A stretch of 64,000 nucleotides of DNA from Aquila chrysaetos chrysaetos. Taxonomy: Eukaryota > Chordata > Aves > Accipitriformes > Accipitridae. Position 1 is the first letter of the stretch, and every line of letters starts with the position of its first letter. Shown here piece after piece: positions 48,075 through 62,299 of the stretch. The position numbers and the translations under genes are program-made. The notes below the pieces were generated by a model. That model had not been told where the DNA came from. It did not search any database and was given only the letters and a program-made list of their open reading frames with translations. The DNA lies in NCBI RefSeq assembly GCF_900496995.4, contig NC_044006.1, positions 31,309,120 to 31,373,119 of the forward strand. The letters are read 5' to 3'.

Positions 48075-48195
48075 AGGGGAGTAAATATTATAATTCCCAA
48101 ACAGATGAGGAAACTGGAGAACACAAGAAGGGTTTGAGCAAGGTCACTTAGCAAGTCAGCAATAATGAAAAGACTGTACCTGGTAGCAAGACCTC
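48075..48195 (-). mobile_element. MIR-type SINE fragment
   Basis: AATTCCCAAACAGATGAGG, AAACTGGAGAACAC and GAGCAAGGTCACTTAGCAAG match the reverse complement of the MIR core in order. Confidence 0.7.
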
Positions 48196-51100
48196 TAAAT
48201 GCCACCTGCAAGAAAATCCTGGGTGAAAACATCCATAGTAGTAGCCTCCCCTATGAATATAAATGTAAGAATTTAATAACTGCTGGGACCCTATAAGAAA
48301 TAGGCAACATACACAGGTAATACTTATTGTCACTGCCAGTGGTGAGAAACTTCAGAAGGTAAGAGGATGTATTTGTGATAGTTCTTGTTCCATGCTTTCT
48401 ACCTAAAAAATGTCTTGGGTTAGATACAGAGTTTTATATTTTACTTCCAGTGATTATCCATTCTTGTTCTTGAGCAGGACAGTAATCCATGGATCACATT
48501 GTTTTATTAAGGGAATACAGTGTTTTGAAATCTCTCACACCCCTGCTCGTTCTTTTCCTTACACCCAAGGGGTGGCTGCAGCTATGCCTGGGGAAACAAT
48601 CTGCTAAGGTGGTGGCTGCGAAAGAGCATCATGCCATGAGCAGCTTGGAGAACTGAAACAGCACAGAAACATTCTGCTGCACATTGGCATCTATAAGTGG
48701 AGCCACACCATACCTCAGCTGCTGGCACAGCAGTCATTGATAAAAATATCTGTAGCAAAACTTTTAAAGTACTTTGCTTTAAGTTTGGAGTTTTTTCCTT
48801 GGTGATTTCTTGTTGTCTTCCTGCAGACTTACTCTTTCTTTCACATACTGTGAATTATACATATATGAATGGCCTTGCATATGCACATGCAAGATAGTAT
48901 CTTGTTCACACTAAGCCATTATTTTGTGTAACTGCTTCATATTACCCTCCCTTTCTTCTGACAGTTGTGTGGGACAAGGATGAAGGGATTAAGAAAATGG
49001 TTATCGTGATAAAATAGAGACAGCAGGATTTGGTAGATGGGAAGGGCACAAAAAAAGCTATGCTTGGGTCCACAAAACAGCCTTATTTTTTTCCCTTCAG
49101 CATCTGTGTCTATGTGATAAAGGCCCAAATTAATTTGCCAATCGAATTAAAATAATCTGTGAAGCCTGCACTGCAAGCCACAAAATGTAAGATATTTGTT
49201 AAAAAAAAATGAAATGCCGTAAAGACCATTAAAAACAACAGTTCATTTGCTCAATCCCAGTGAATGGGTTTAACTTTTTTAATGTGATGTGTAAGTCATG
49301 CCATACCTGGAGAAGAAGTCATCTGTTTACGTCCATCTCCCAAATAGTAGGCACTGTGAGTGCCTATTTCCAAAGCTGCACATATAAGCAAATTAGAGTG
49401 AGGTGGTACCAACTGACCTGGCAATGTAAGGCGGTTTGTTGAGGAACCCGAGGCTGGTAAGTCAGCTGAACGTCGCACCGGACCTTTAAAAAGAAAGAGT
49501 AGTTTCAGCAGAGATGGATGAATGGTAGTCCCGCCAGCCATGAAAATGCTTTTTGTAGTGCTGCCATCACTACGAGGTGTTTGTTGTCTTCTTTCTGCCA
49601 TTTCTTATCCATGGTACACTGGGAAAGTAGCCTCACTTCTGGGACCTTTCCATCTACAGGAGTCAATATCAAAAGTATCTTTCTTTTTATCACTTACCGG
49701 GTTTGGGTTGAGATACCCAAGTTATTGATTCTGGAAATTTCATGTTCTTAAGTTTTGGACCTATGAACTATTGCCAGATCTCAGATAGATAGCTTTCCCT
49801 TCAGCTACCTCCATGTCCTCACAGAACTGGCAATTGCCAGTTTTACTGCCTGGCACAGCTCTGAAGGCAGTTACACAGCACTTACCTTGCTTCTGTGGTG
49901 GTTCAGCAAGCGGCTGGCATCACTTTGGGAAACACCGGTTGGTAACGGCTCTGGATATTTATGTCACTGGCTATACGTGCCAGAGAAAGGACTCTGATAC
50001 TGTATTTGCAAGTGGAGGTGAGTCACCCAAATCATTAGATGCCTTTTCCAAACCATCTTTTCTCCCTTCTTGCTTATGTGGCAGTCAGTAGTTTTGATTT
50101 GAAGGTCACAATTGACTATGTCAACACTCTCAATATCTAACAGAAATTGGCAGCTTGGCTTCATCTCTGCTTGCACTGGACTGGAGATACATGCAGACTC
50201 AAACAAAAGCCGGTAAGATATAAGAATACAAGCAGGTACAGTGGCGAGCACATTGCATGTTCTTCAGGAAATCAATTCCAGTGAACCTCCCAGAGAGGAA
50301 AGGAGTGAATTGAAACAGGAATTTCTGGCAAAAGGGAATGCACAAATCCTTTCACACTTGTATTGAACATCTCTGAACTTTACATCCTCCTTAGAGAGAA
50401 TGGCTTGCTCTCTGCCACTCTTTATCATTTTTTTTTCCTTTTTTAAGGAAAAGATCAAATAGAAAAACAGCAGCGAGATGGGAAAATTCTGGTCATTACT
50501 TGTGTGGTGTGATGACTCCTGCACAGACACCACCCGAGTCTACCTGTGGAATACAATACTTTGTAGAAGGTGCTATGTAGAGATGTAGCTGAAATGCTGT
50601 GAAAGGAGGTCTATCAGCAACACCAGAGCATAGGACACCAGCCCTGTGGGATTGATACTCATGCTCCAAGTGGCACAGAAAAAAAAAATCACACAAACAA
50701 GTGTTTCAGTGAGCATGAGTGTGGTGTGCTGTCGTTGGTTTAGCTGCTCTTATGGGCTGTGGTTTTAGTCAAAAGAGAAAAGGGGAAAGGTGAGGTTGAC
50801 ATGTCTAATCCCCAAATGGGTAGAGATTTACCTCGGGGTCCTTAAATAAGCTATTTGAATTCTCTACCGCAATTTCCGTCTTTACGTATTGGGTAATGCC
50901 ACTAATTCCTCACAGGGGCAAGTGGTGAGCAATGACTGCTGTCCAAGCAATGTTCCTACTACACTTAAAAAAACAGAAGTTGATTATTACTAGTAGTCTA
51001 TGGCAAGCTGGATGCTGGAAAGCAAACGGCAAGTGCCGTGCCTGTATCGGATGTAGAAAGCACAAGAACAAAATGAACCCTTCTACAACTTTAATTCAAA

Positions 51101-54100
51101 TGGAGCGGAGACCTCATTGTTTTTATTTGGTAATAGGATGAACATACATGGACTCAATTACAGAAAAACTGGAATGTTGAAAAATGTTTTATACATTTAG
51201 AGACCACAAGCCTCTTCTTTCAAATAAGGAACTAACAATAAATACATATTGTTTAAAATTATTCCCAGAACAGTTGAGAATACTTGGCATTACATGGCAT
51301 CATTCATTTTGGTTTTTCTTTTTTTTTTTCCTTATGAGTCTTAACAAACCAAATAACAGGTTTTTTTTCATTACCCTACCCACCCAGTCCCAGGAGCAAA
51401 CTTGCGTTGAGTTTTGCCTTCAGCATGTATTTTAACTTGTTTTCTATCCCCTGGTGCAAAATAGCTTTAACAACCTGCCTCTTTCTTCCTTGAAAAATGT
51501 TAGAGAAACAGGTGTCTGTTGCTTGTTTTAGTTCAGTTCAATAAAGACATCTCCATTATCAGTTTTGCTAATATAAACATACTCTAAAGTTTATGTTCAA
51601 CTTCATACATAGAATTCCCTGCAGAATGCCAGCTGAGAAAAGGTTATTTTTACAAGACCAAGATCCTTGAATTTGGTTAATTTCCCCTTATCCTTCCTAC
51701 CAATAGGTTTAATGTTTCTTAACTTTATTTAGGACCTGTCAGTGTACGGTTAACCACAAGAGCAGTGAAATCTATTGTCACAGATAAGCCACAATGTCCA
51801 CCCTTCCTCCCTGCTGAAGGTAGTCAGTGCACTAGGGTATGACTTTGATTGAACTGCCTACAAGAAGTAGCATCATCAGAACGAAGAGAGATATATGGTG
51901 TTACTTAAACACATTGTGGTGGAAGTAGCTCCTACCACAGCAAAGGAAGACAGTGCCACCCTGATGCATTGGCTTTACACAGATTGCCCTGCATGTGATT
52001 AGCTGTATGTGTTTCAGTTATTTAGTCTTTGGCCCCAGATGCTGTGGTGGGACCAGCAGGACTTTGCATGCAACTTCCTTTGATTTCAGTGCAACTAAAA
52101 GAGTGATCAGGCCCTAGGTGTTACTTCGCTCTAAGCTCATGTTGCAAATGCAATGGCTTTTGTCTATCAGGGAAAAAGGGGGAGGAGAAAAGGGAAGGGA
52201 AATATTCCTGTGAGAATCTGGGCCTGTAGACAACCAGAAGGTCTGGTAAAAACCCAACCAGAACCCTACAATAAAAATAGCAAATATTTAAAAAAATTGC
52301 ATATAAAAGTGTATAAAAATATCATCCAAGCGAGAAGAAAAGGAAAATGCTCACTCTGTCATTCTACTGCTAGGTTTTATCACTAGAAAACCCCAATGGC
52401 CATAAGTAATTTTGTTTGATAGATGCACTCCTACGACCACCAGCAGAGACAACTGGACTACATATATTCCTCCTACCACTGGATAGCTTCTAAAACCAGG
52501 GTGTTATGAGTACACAGCAGTTGACACATACACACTTGGAAGAAATGAAAAGAATACAAAATGCCAAGAGTGTGCTGTGAGGCTTGTGAATGAGTGCTGT
52601 TGTGCACTTAGGTATGAGGGTAAATAAATTGCTGTTCTACAGCTTCAGATCCCCAGCCAGCTTGCCTGGAAGTAGCTCCACTTTCTTCTACCTGGTGGTG
52701 AAGTCACCAGAGCAGGGAGCGCTGATGCCTCGAAGATAGGCATGCGTCCCGGTCCTGCTTGGGTACAGATCAGAACCCTCTGTGCTTGCTGGGGATCAAA
52801 AGGGACATTGCAGCAACAAGAAGGCAGTCTCAGCAAGTGGAAATGCATGGCCAGCGTTTCATTTTAACAGAAAATAATGGCACTGGCAGTGGTCACTTGC
52901 CCTGCTCCTGCTTTGATCACAGTAATCAGACAGGGAAAGGGTTGTCTGGGATCGCAAAACTTGTCTGCCTGTGGAAGCAGGGGGAGCACCACATTAGGAT
53001 GCACACCTGACACTAAACTGAGACTGAGGCAGACCTGCTCACGTTGTGGGTAACACAAATTGGAAAAACCTCTGTACCCACTTCAGAGGGAGCTGAATTT
53101 ATGCCTTAAAATGTGAAAGCATGGGTTTTTTCCCTCCTTTCTACCTGGCCAGCACTGATGCTCACTCCTTGGAGCAATTTGCACAGAGTCAGTGCTGCTG
53201 GGCTCCTTCTCGTCTTCAGCCAGTGTGTTCCTGCTTTTGAGTGCTGATATTCAGACACTGCGCCAGCGCAGCTCTGAGATCAGCACCCATTCAACACGTG
53301 AAAAGCATAGAATCGCTCTGTTGTTTTTAATTATTGGGTGAGGTTATGGATTAAAAAACAGTAAGAGAAAAGGACTTGATTATGCTGTCATTTGCTGAGT
53401 ATAAATGGCTAACATATGGTATAGATCATCAGAAGCTGATGGGTTTCATTATTATAAAATGAAATGTGAGGAAAAAGGAGCCAATAAGAAATATTTAAGA
53501 CCATCTCAAGAGTTCCTGGAGATAGACTAGTTTATTCTAGTTGAAGCAAAAATGTACTGTCCTTGTCAGCTTCCATAATTTCTAATTTGAATAGATTATT
53601 GTGCTTTTTAATTAAAAGCCATGTTTGGGACCCACCGTAGAATTTGCAAGGAATAACAGTGAAAGTATTTGCCTTTAGCTAGGTGAGCTCACAGGCCTTC
53701 TGATTACAAAGCAGCACAGCACTATCAGCTATCTAGTTTGAAATATTTTTGCTTCCAGTCTGAGCTTGTAAGACTTTTTAAGTACATATGCAACATTTGC
53801 ATATTCAAAAGGTAGTTTGCAAAACACCACCATATACCATTCTTCTCTGGCATAACCAACTACACTTTGGAAAGTTTCTCTCCAACCACAAAATCTGTGC
53901 TTGAAAAAAAGAAACAATGAGAAAAAGGAATTTGCCTCCTTCATTCACCCATCAGGAACCAAGCTCCTAAATTCCAGATTCATTCTGATGCTAAACGTCC
54001 TACTGTATTAATACATAGTGTACTTACACTAGCTGGAGCTATACAAAAGGCTGCACTTTTAGATAAGCATCAGTCTGCCTAGATTGACCACTCTGAAATA

Positions 54101-54512
54101 TGTTTTAAGTCTAAAATTGCAAAATTTCTTTTTTTAATCTACCACCTATTTTATCATCAGCAAAAAAAAAAAGTTGGCTTCTGGCATCCATCTTTTTTCT
54201 CAAACATGGAAAACATTAGTGACGTCCACCATCTTTTTATATTTAAACATAGAAATCTGACCATATAACTTTAAAAAAAAATATTGTGTCATTTGTAAAG
54301 AAAGCTGGTTGACTTAAGCATTTTGAGAGGGTGCATCACAGGTTTTTACATTTAAAAAAATTAATTTAAAAATAGACAAATCCCTTCTTTCATGTGTGTG
54401 AATACTTCTTGCATGTTGTCACAGAAACGCACGGTTCAAATCACAGATTGAGTGCAGCCCAAAGAACTGTCACCCTTTGAGCCATTTAAATAATGAACAG
54501 GATACAATGAAG

Positions 54513-54695
54513 GTGGTGAAACACTCAACAGGTTGCCCAGAGAGATGCCCCATCCCTGGCAACATTCAAGGTCAGGCTAGATGGGGCTCTGAGCAACCTG
54601 ATCTAGTTCAAGATGTCCCTGCTCATTGCAGGAGGGGTTGGACTAGATGACCTTTAAAGGTCCCTTCCAACCCAAACTATTCTATGATTCTATAA
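54513..54695 (+). mobile_element. Avian CR1 LINE 3' end
   Basis: Short copy with the classic avian CR1 tail: GGTTGCCCAGAGAGATGCCC, GACATTCAAGG-like words, GGTTGGACTAGATGACC, TCCCTTCCAACCC and the terminal short repeat ATTCTATGATTCTAT. The best preserved CR1 in the window and so probably the youngest. About 180 bp, strongly 5'-truncated, inside the presumed last intron of PDE1C. Confidence 0.95.
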
Positions 54696-56104
54696 AAACA
54701 TATTGCTTGCTTTTCTTTTTTTATTAAATCATAGCGTGTCCAGGAGTTCAAGCACTATGTCACCATGAGTCAAAGGTCTGCTAATTCCCTGAACACCAGT
54801 CCCAGCTAAAGGAAAGAAAACTGATAGGGATATTTGCAATGGTATCCCTCCCTCCCTGTTTTAAGGGGATAAAGTGCCTGGATTCTCCCTCTCAAGTTAC
54901 AAAACAGTTTCTGGGAAGCAGAAGATGCCTGGTGCTCTTCCAGCAAGGCAGAGCTTTCTGAGAGCACCAGCAGTCCCTGCGCAGAGGCAGAAGAGTGCTG
55001 TCTTTATCAACACAGCTTCCCAGCCTGTGCTGCCCTCCGTAAGAAGCACTCTGGCACCAGAAGACCCCTTTGTGCCTACTGGTGGGCGCTCCCAAACAAT
55101 TCTGTAGAATTTCAGCATGAGGCCAACGGTATGGGCCCTATATTTGCAAAATTTCTGGCTTATTAATTTCTTGTATAGTCTTACTGAGGATGGAAAAGGC
55201 AGGCATCTGAAAACATAACTCTATATATCTAGGGAAAGTTAGGTAAGGATGTAAGAACAGAAATCCTTTCTCATTCTTTATAAACATAGGCCATTAGCTG
55301 ATGAATACCTAATCCTTTTCCACTTTTTTCTCTTTGGTTTCCTTTTGTGGAATAAAATAAGAGAAAGCAGTTCTGTAATTTTTTTTTAAATTTTTATTAT
55401 TTTTTTACACAATTGCACAGTGGCTGATCTCTAGTTTAACTGGGAGGTGTCTACACATACCATTCCTTGGCTCACAATGCACTAGCACAATGCTGCAGAG
55501 TGTTCCAGGAGGTGAGGGGGGCAGAGTAGGGCAATGTATATGAGATCCTGGGAGGGGATCCCACAACAGATGCTCTCATCTGCCCTAGTCTCTTTGTAGG
55601 ATTTCAATTTCTAGATTTCACTTTCACTTTATATATTTCCAAGCTAATAGATTTCATGGGGATTTTTTTTACATGACAACAAAAAATTCTAAAAAATGCT
55701 AATAATCCACTGTAGCTTATTCAAATGATTTTAAAAGAGCAGGAGAATGTTTGAGCTAGCTCTGACTCCCTGTATATTGTAAAAGATTTTGCTGCATACC
55801 TGTGTGCTGAGATCAGTAACTTTGACTATAGCATCTATTCTAGAATGGCAGCTCTGATCTGCAGTCCCCAAGGGACGGCAAACCCACCACTTCCCTTATT
55901 AGCTCCTGCCAGTGGTAAATAACCCTAACAATCGAGGAAAAACATTTTCCAGTCTGATTTCACACCTTTGTGCCAGTGCACGAGAAACAAGGACTGACCA
56001 GCCGTGAATTAAGCAGTCTGGCTTCGCTGTCTGAAAGAAGTCATTCCCAGAAAGAAAAAAAATATATATCAGAAACAGATGAAGAAAAAGATTTAGGTTT
56101 TTTT

Positions 56105-56127
56105 AATTATTATTATTATTATTATTC
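56105..56127. repeat. (ATT)n microsatellite
   Basis: Seven ATT units, preceded by a T-run. Confidence 0.9.
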
Positions 56128-57982
56128 TACTGTGCATAATCTAAGGCATCTTTAGTCACTGTACATTTGGTAAGGGTAACTTAAAAGATATTGACTAAAT
56201 CATCCTGCACCTCTGACCAAACACTCGGTGAGGATATGTTCCCCCTGACTTCAGGGAGAAGTCTGACTAAGCAGGGACTGACTCACTGCTGCAGTATTTT
56301 AGTTCTGCATTATTGATATTTCATCAATGTGCCTTCAAAGAGCCTGGTCAGGACTGGAAGTCATATTCTACCACTCTTACCAGGGCTGAATGCTGATGGA
56401 GCGGGAGAAAGGCAAGGTGGGAAAGTGCTACGTGGTGACACAGCCCTCTGCCAGTCACACAACATGGAGTGTGCTTGGCACTGACTGCAGGACCACTGTC
56501 CTCCCAGCACCCTGCTTTCCTCAGAAAATCTACCCCAGATTGAACCAGGAGCTCACAAATGGGAACACTATGTGCCCTTATATTTATTTTATTTAAATGA
56601 GCTGGTTCAGTGAAGCCAACTGCGAATTCTAAGAACTGCAAGAGTTATTTTTGTGATTGAAGTGCAACCTTTTCACAGCATGAACCTAATCTAAATCTCT
56701 GGCTTTGAACAAACTCAAACTCCGGTGTCCAAAAAAAGAACTCAAAAAGTCTCTAGCCTCAATAATCAAACTCCCAGATACAAACACTCCTGAGTGAGAA
56801 GGTATTCTCGTTTAAATGTGGATTTAGGCTGAGCTCACTGCTGTGATCTTTGCCAGTGTTGCGGGAGCTCGTCCCTGTACATGCACAGTTTAAGCAGGAA
56901 CAGAGACCCAAGCTCTAATATAGGCTGGTGGTAAAGTCCTGTGCTTTTGAACATGAAAAAGAAACTCTGAAGATTTACTTTCCTAAGCCAATGTTTTGCG
57001 TGTTCTCTACATAGCAAAGAGCCATAACAGCAGTCTGAGTCCTTATAAAATACATACATGACTAACACAGCAAGACCTCATCCTGAACAAAAAGGAGTTA
57101 GGCAAAAAACAGTTGTATGTGTATGTATGTATCTTGATTTCCACATAGGTAGGTAAAATTACTTACAATTAACTGGATCCCTACCAAGATCCCAAGGCAG
57201 AAAAGCACTTACATACATGTTTGATGTTTCTCATACAAAGATACCTTCCTGAATCAAGGTCTAAGCAAGTTAGTTTTTTAACATTTCTTCTTTAAAATGG
57301 GCCAAAATGATGGCTACTTTCCATGTGTCTAACTTCACTGGATAAGACAGTTTTATCCACCAACTCCAGCAGTGTATTTAGGACACACTTTTTCATTTTG
57401 GTTTTGTCTGTCCATACTTCTCCAGCAATGCTTTTTCTTTTCTTTGGCCTGTCCATTCAATCAGTGATGAAAGAAAGACCACACTGAGATGAAAGTAAGA
57501 ATCGATCCGTGTGATTCCCTGCTGCCCTTCTCCTCTTAGATCTTCAGGTCAGACAAAGAGTGGTTACCAGTAGCCCATGAACAAATGTGGGAAACAGCTC
57601 ATTAACTGTAATATCAAGTTAAGGCAGGCACATCAAGCAGGACATTAGTGCATGCTCTTAGAGTCTGACAACAAAATTTGCCCCAAGGGAATATCGCTTT
57701 CATTGATTATTCCTTTCCTATTACTAACTGCAAAACCAGAACAAAATCAAGGGTTGAGTGAGTCTGCCTGCTGTTTAGAAACAAAAAAATTTTGCTACCA
57801 TTGCATCATCTGGGAAAGACATCAAATCCTAACAAATGGTCAAATGACTCTACCAATTCGCCATCCTTATTAATAAAATCTTCTACAGCGAGGGTAAAAC
57901 TGATGTCAAATTCTGTCTATCAGCAATTGGAAAAGGCTCTCAGGGAAAAGAAAAAGAGTAAAAGTGAAGTATTAAGTTTTCT

Positions 57983-58009
57983 TTCTTTTTTTTTTTTTTT
58001 TATATATAT
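57983..58009. repeat. T-run with (TA)n
   Basis: About 17 T followed by TATATATAT. Confidence 0.85.
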
Positions 58010-58200
58010 TCTTTTGCATCATCCTAATGTTGGTTTCACAAGCTTGAGGCATAGCAAAGGGCAATACCAGCTTTTGAAGATGACTCTCATCTATTTGCTT
58101 GACCTGTCCAGAAAAATGGAGCCATTTGCATCAGGAAATCACCACTTGTTTTTTTTAACAAAAAACTTAAAAAAAACAACAAAAAATGCACACATACATG

Positions 58201-58219
58201 AACAAACAAACAAACAAAA
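58201..58219. repeat. (AAAC)n microsatellite
   Basis: AACAAACAAACAAACAAA, next to an A-rich stretch from 58160. Confidence 0.85.
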
Positions 58220-59173
58220 ATAAAACTGACCCAAAAAACCAAGGCCCCCACCCTAGAACCCAGAGTCATTAGCTGTGAAGTAGCCAGTGGGAGGAGGAGT
58301 GTTTTTAAAGTTGTTTAACGCCTTCCCCAGAAACTGGTCTTTGCGGAAGGAGGAGGAGAACGGGAATGAAGAAGCTCAGCTAAAATGATGAAAGAAATTT
58401 GCAGTCTCTTTTTTAATATATTTTTATTCTTCTGTATCTGGAAAAAAAAAAAAGAAAAAGAAAAGTGTCAAATGCTGCCTTTCTCCCCTTTGTCCAAGAA
58501 GCAGGTAATCTGGGAAAGAAAAAGAAGGATATCAGTTTAGACAGCCTCCTTTCCTCCAAGCATTGCAGTTTTGCTTAACTGTTGAAAGGCTGCAAGGTGA
58601 GGTGCACCAAAGCAATACCTCTTATTGGCTTGACTGGAAATATCATTCTGTCCTACACAAAGTGAAATCCATTGCTTTCTGACTAATCCAGTGGGAATTC
58701 AACCTTGGGCATCAATAGGATCATTTAACAGAATCCAACATGCTTAGATCAAGAGATCCCATTAGGTTTATTTGCTGTAGGGTGCTCTGATCACCCTTGC
58801 TCACTAGCTCTTTCAGTACCTTTTTGCTCATGAAAGCAACAATGTTGTACATGCGGTTTGAGGTGAAGAAAAGAAAATGCTCCAAACACAAAAGAGCACT
58901 ACCATTTAAAAGCCCCTTTCTCCCAAAGAGCTTGCAATGAAAAGCACAGCCTTATGTATGGATAGGTGCCTGAGACCTAACAAAGTATGTGCCTTTTACA
59001 ATCTGCTTGACTCCTCTGTCAAATATTTATAATCCCTTGGCCTCAAAATTAGGCTATATTTGACTAACATTGTACAAACATAACTGTTTTCTATGTAGTT
59101 ATACCACAAGTGAATCTTCACAATGAACAGATGTCCTTGAGGAAGAAATGTAGACAAGAAACCTTTTCCTTTA

Positions 59174-59213
59174 TTTCTAGTGAAAGAGGACAGTTTCTAA
59201 TGAAAGAGGACAC
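59174..59213. repeat. 20-bp tandem duplication
   Basis: TTTCTAGTGAAAGAGGACAG is followed directly by TTTCTAATGAAAGAGGACAC, 18 of 20 bases identical. Confidence 0.9.
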
Positions 59214-59540
59214 TCTATCCAACCCTTCTCATACCCTCCTCTAGAAATCCTCTTGAAAAGCTTCAAACAGGAACATGAATATTTTACTCTATATTGGCTG
59301 TCCCAACCAGTTATTTGAATATGCCTGGCACTCTGCTTAGCTACTGTTATTCGACAATGCTTATGTCAGCAGAGTTTGAAAGTGCATTTAAAAGGGTCTC
59401 TCAACCAAGGAGATTCAGCCCAAATAGAGATGAATTTATCTGTAAGGCTGGGCATGACGTGGAAGATGTGATTACATCTGAATCTCTTTGGGTCCCTTTC
59501 AGAAAACCAGTTTCTTTTGCCTTCAATAATATATTGCTGC

Positions 59541-59595
59541 TTTTTTTTCCTTTTTTTTTTTTTTTTTTTTTGTTTTGTTTTTGTTTTTGTTTTTG
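59541..59595. repeat. T-run and (TTTTTG)n
   Basis: TTTTTTTTCC, about 21 T, then TTTTG and TTTTTG units. It gives rise to spurious lysine- or phenylalanine-rich frames. Confidence 0.9.
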
Positions 59596-59969
59596 AGTAG
59601 TATTTGGGCAAAGGAAGAAAAGGACTGGCAAAACAAAGATCTAAGGCTTTGCTGGTGGATTATATTATCTCTGATGAATGTATACAGTGGCTGCATAGAG
59701 AGTTGGTACGATTTTCTTCTACTGTACAGTTAGCAGGGGGACTTTTCCTTTCAGGATGGTCCCCTGTAAGTTGCTGCTACATCTTGCTAACTTGATGCAA
59801 TTTCTGTTGTAAAGAATTAGACTTTCAACATTTCATTGGATTTATTTAGACTGAATTGTCACACTCCCAGCACTACTGACAGCATAATCTACAATAGGCA
59901 ATAGTAACAGCCATAACAACAGTACTACATTTCCTTGATGTCTCCTACCTAAAAAGTTCAGCCTGATTT

Positions 59970-60060
59970 ACTGTCATTAACAGGATCATAACAATCCTGT
60001 GAGATGTATCATTAGGCACATTTTAAAGAGAAAAGACTGACCCAGAAGGAAAGGTAATCA
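59970..60060 (-). mobile_element. Probable MIR-type SINE fragment
   Basis: ATAACAATCCTGTGAGATG, then CACATTTTAAAGAGAAAAGA and GACCCAGAAGG, follow the reversed MIR core with many changes. Confidence 0.45.
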
Positions 60061-62299
60061 TGTGGGACATGTGGACTAAATGACATGTTTGAGCAGTCAT
60101 TATTTCTGAATCTCTTAAATGATTTGATGAATCACATAAGGAATCTGAAACAGAGCTCAAAGTACCACCCAACATGCCCTCTCTTTCCTATGCCATCCAT
60201 ACTCACAAGACTTTTAACCCCTCCCATTCCCTTTAATGAAACAAGGGAAAATGCAATGTTTTTTCCAGACTCTAGAAGTTCCCTGTGGAGAACTGAGTCA
60301 TATATTGCTTTTTGCTTCTGTTGGTCACATCATCAGCTCCAGTGAGAACATTCCAGTACAGCATTTTCTTTAAATTGTCTTTCTACTTGGTGGAGCAGAT
60401 GTGTTGGTTTCCTAGCCGAATTTCCCTTTGGATACAATACAGCTTCCCTACAACTACCTTAACCTTGGATGTGATTCAGCCTCCTTCTCATTTTGGCACA
60501 ATAAATCCAGTGCAAATATTACTATGTATCAACAGAGGTAATTGAAAGAGGAAAAAGAATGAATATGCAGCGCTTGGTACACAGGAAGACTCTAAGTAGT
60601 TCACTTGGCATATATTAAATTTCATTATCAGAAATAGCCTCATCTAAATGCACATCTCAGTCCTTCAGTGTCACTGACGAGTTTATATTGTTTGTCAAGG
60701 TTGAGTATTGGTTCTCCCCTTCATCACTAATGCAAATACCAGTGAATTCTACAGCTCTTCATGTGATACCAGCACCCACTGCAAGGAGATTAAGTCCATT
60801 CCTGCTATCAGCTTGCAGTTTATACTAAGGCATTTTTAACTTGTGCTTGCTGGACTATGAATGTATGTATTTACTATGTTACTATACAGTCTGACGTACT
60901 GAGATGAAAATACACTGTGGTTTGTCTTTTCCTTCACACGGAATTACTCAGCATACGACTGTATCCATACAGCAAGGAAGCTGGATGTCAGTTTTGCACA
61001 ATCAGTGATTAATCTCACACATTTGCCTCTCTTTTTATGATAAAACAAATCCTTTGGAATCCAAGGCCTTGCAAGAACTACCCTTTTTAATAGTTGGCAT
61101 TTATTATGCCTGTCTAATGCAAACTTTCACAATCTGCTACCCAGTTGGAGAACAGGAACAGAGCCTCAGAGGCATTTAGACTGAGGTGAGAGTTTAGACT
61201 AACTCAAACCCAACACTTGTTCTGTAATGACTCATGCTCCTTACCAAGGGTAAATCAGAGGCGTGATGCCGGTTGTACGAGCTGGAAGTGGCGAGCTGAC
61301 CTCTCCCAGTACCGCTTCTGAAAGTGGCTGGCTCTGCTGCTCCAGCCAAACGCCTGCCCTTTCCCTCCACCCCTTCCTCCCCAGATGCCAAAAGCACAGC
61401 ACTGCCCGGAGAGGGCTCAGGACACTTTCCCACAGGCCCCAGTGCCAGGCCAGGCTGTCAGGACAAGACTGAGCCCTATAGTTTTCAAATTGCATTTAAA
61501 AGAAAACTCTGCTATTTTCTCTCCTAAAAAATAAATGCTGGATGCAGACTGCAGGACAGTGTGATGTGGAATAAGGATTTTAGGGGGAGTTTTTTTTTCA
61601 CAAACTACTTAGCTTGCTTGGCAGTCCCTGTTGATGAAATTATTTGTGAAGTTATTGCATGGTCCCCGTTTCCTCTGCTGAAATATGCATTCTTTCAGCA
61701 TTATAACCTTACATAATTATGAAGGAAGCACAAGGTGACACCACAATTATCCAGGATTTTCTAAGCAGACTGTGTTAACCTTGCAGTTCACTTGTGAAAA
61801 AGTAGTGCTTAGTATGAACAAATTTCATCTTCTCAGCAGGCTGCATGAGCACTTCTGCAGGATGGGAGAACTCCGCCACACCACCAAATAACATTGCCCT
61901 TGAGGTACTATTACCCCAAGATATTTTTGAGTTAGATTTTTAATACACAGAAAAAGCAAAGAGAGCCTCACTTAACCATATTCATTCAGTACATCCCTTA
62001 CTGAACTCCATATGGTGATGCCTTTTCATGCTTTTATGACGTAACATCATAAAGGTATCAACCAAAAAAAATCAGCATACAATTATATTAAAATGAACAT
62101 TTTTGTATTTTGTATATTTTATTCTTGAAAATTTAGGGGAAAAAAGTTAATCCTACAGGTTTTCTCATTTGTATTAAATTCAGATTCTCTTGTCACATCC
62201 CAATAACCATGTGTGTAACACGGACTGTCAGTGTTACATACTAACATAAACAGCAGATATCAAAATGGTTGCACTTGAAGGAAAGTTGAATACACAAAG

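Noticed and set aside
50932..51141. Cysteine-rich frame with CRACIGCRKHKNK, reminiscent of a CXXC finger
   Set aside because: Too few correctly spaced cysteines and no exon boundaries.
59294..59596. Frame with SAEFESAFKRVS, vaguely like hAT transposase C-termini
   Set aside because: The similarity is only a few residues, and the frame runs into a T-rich simple repeat.
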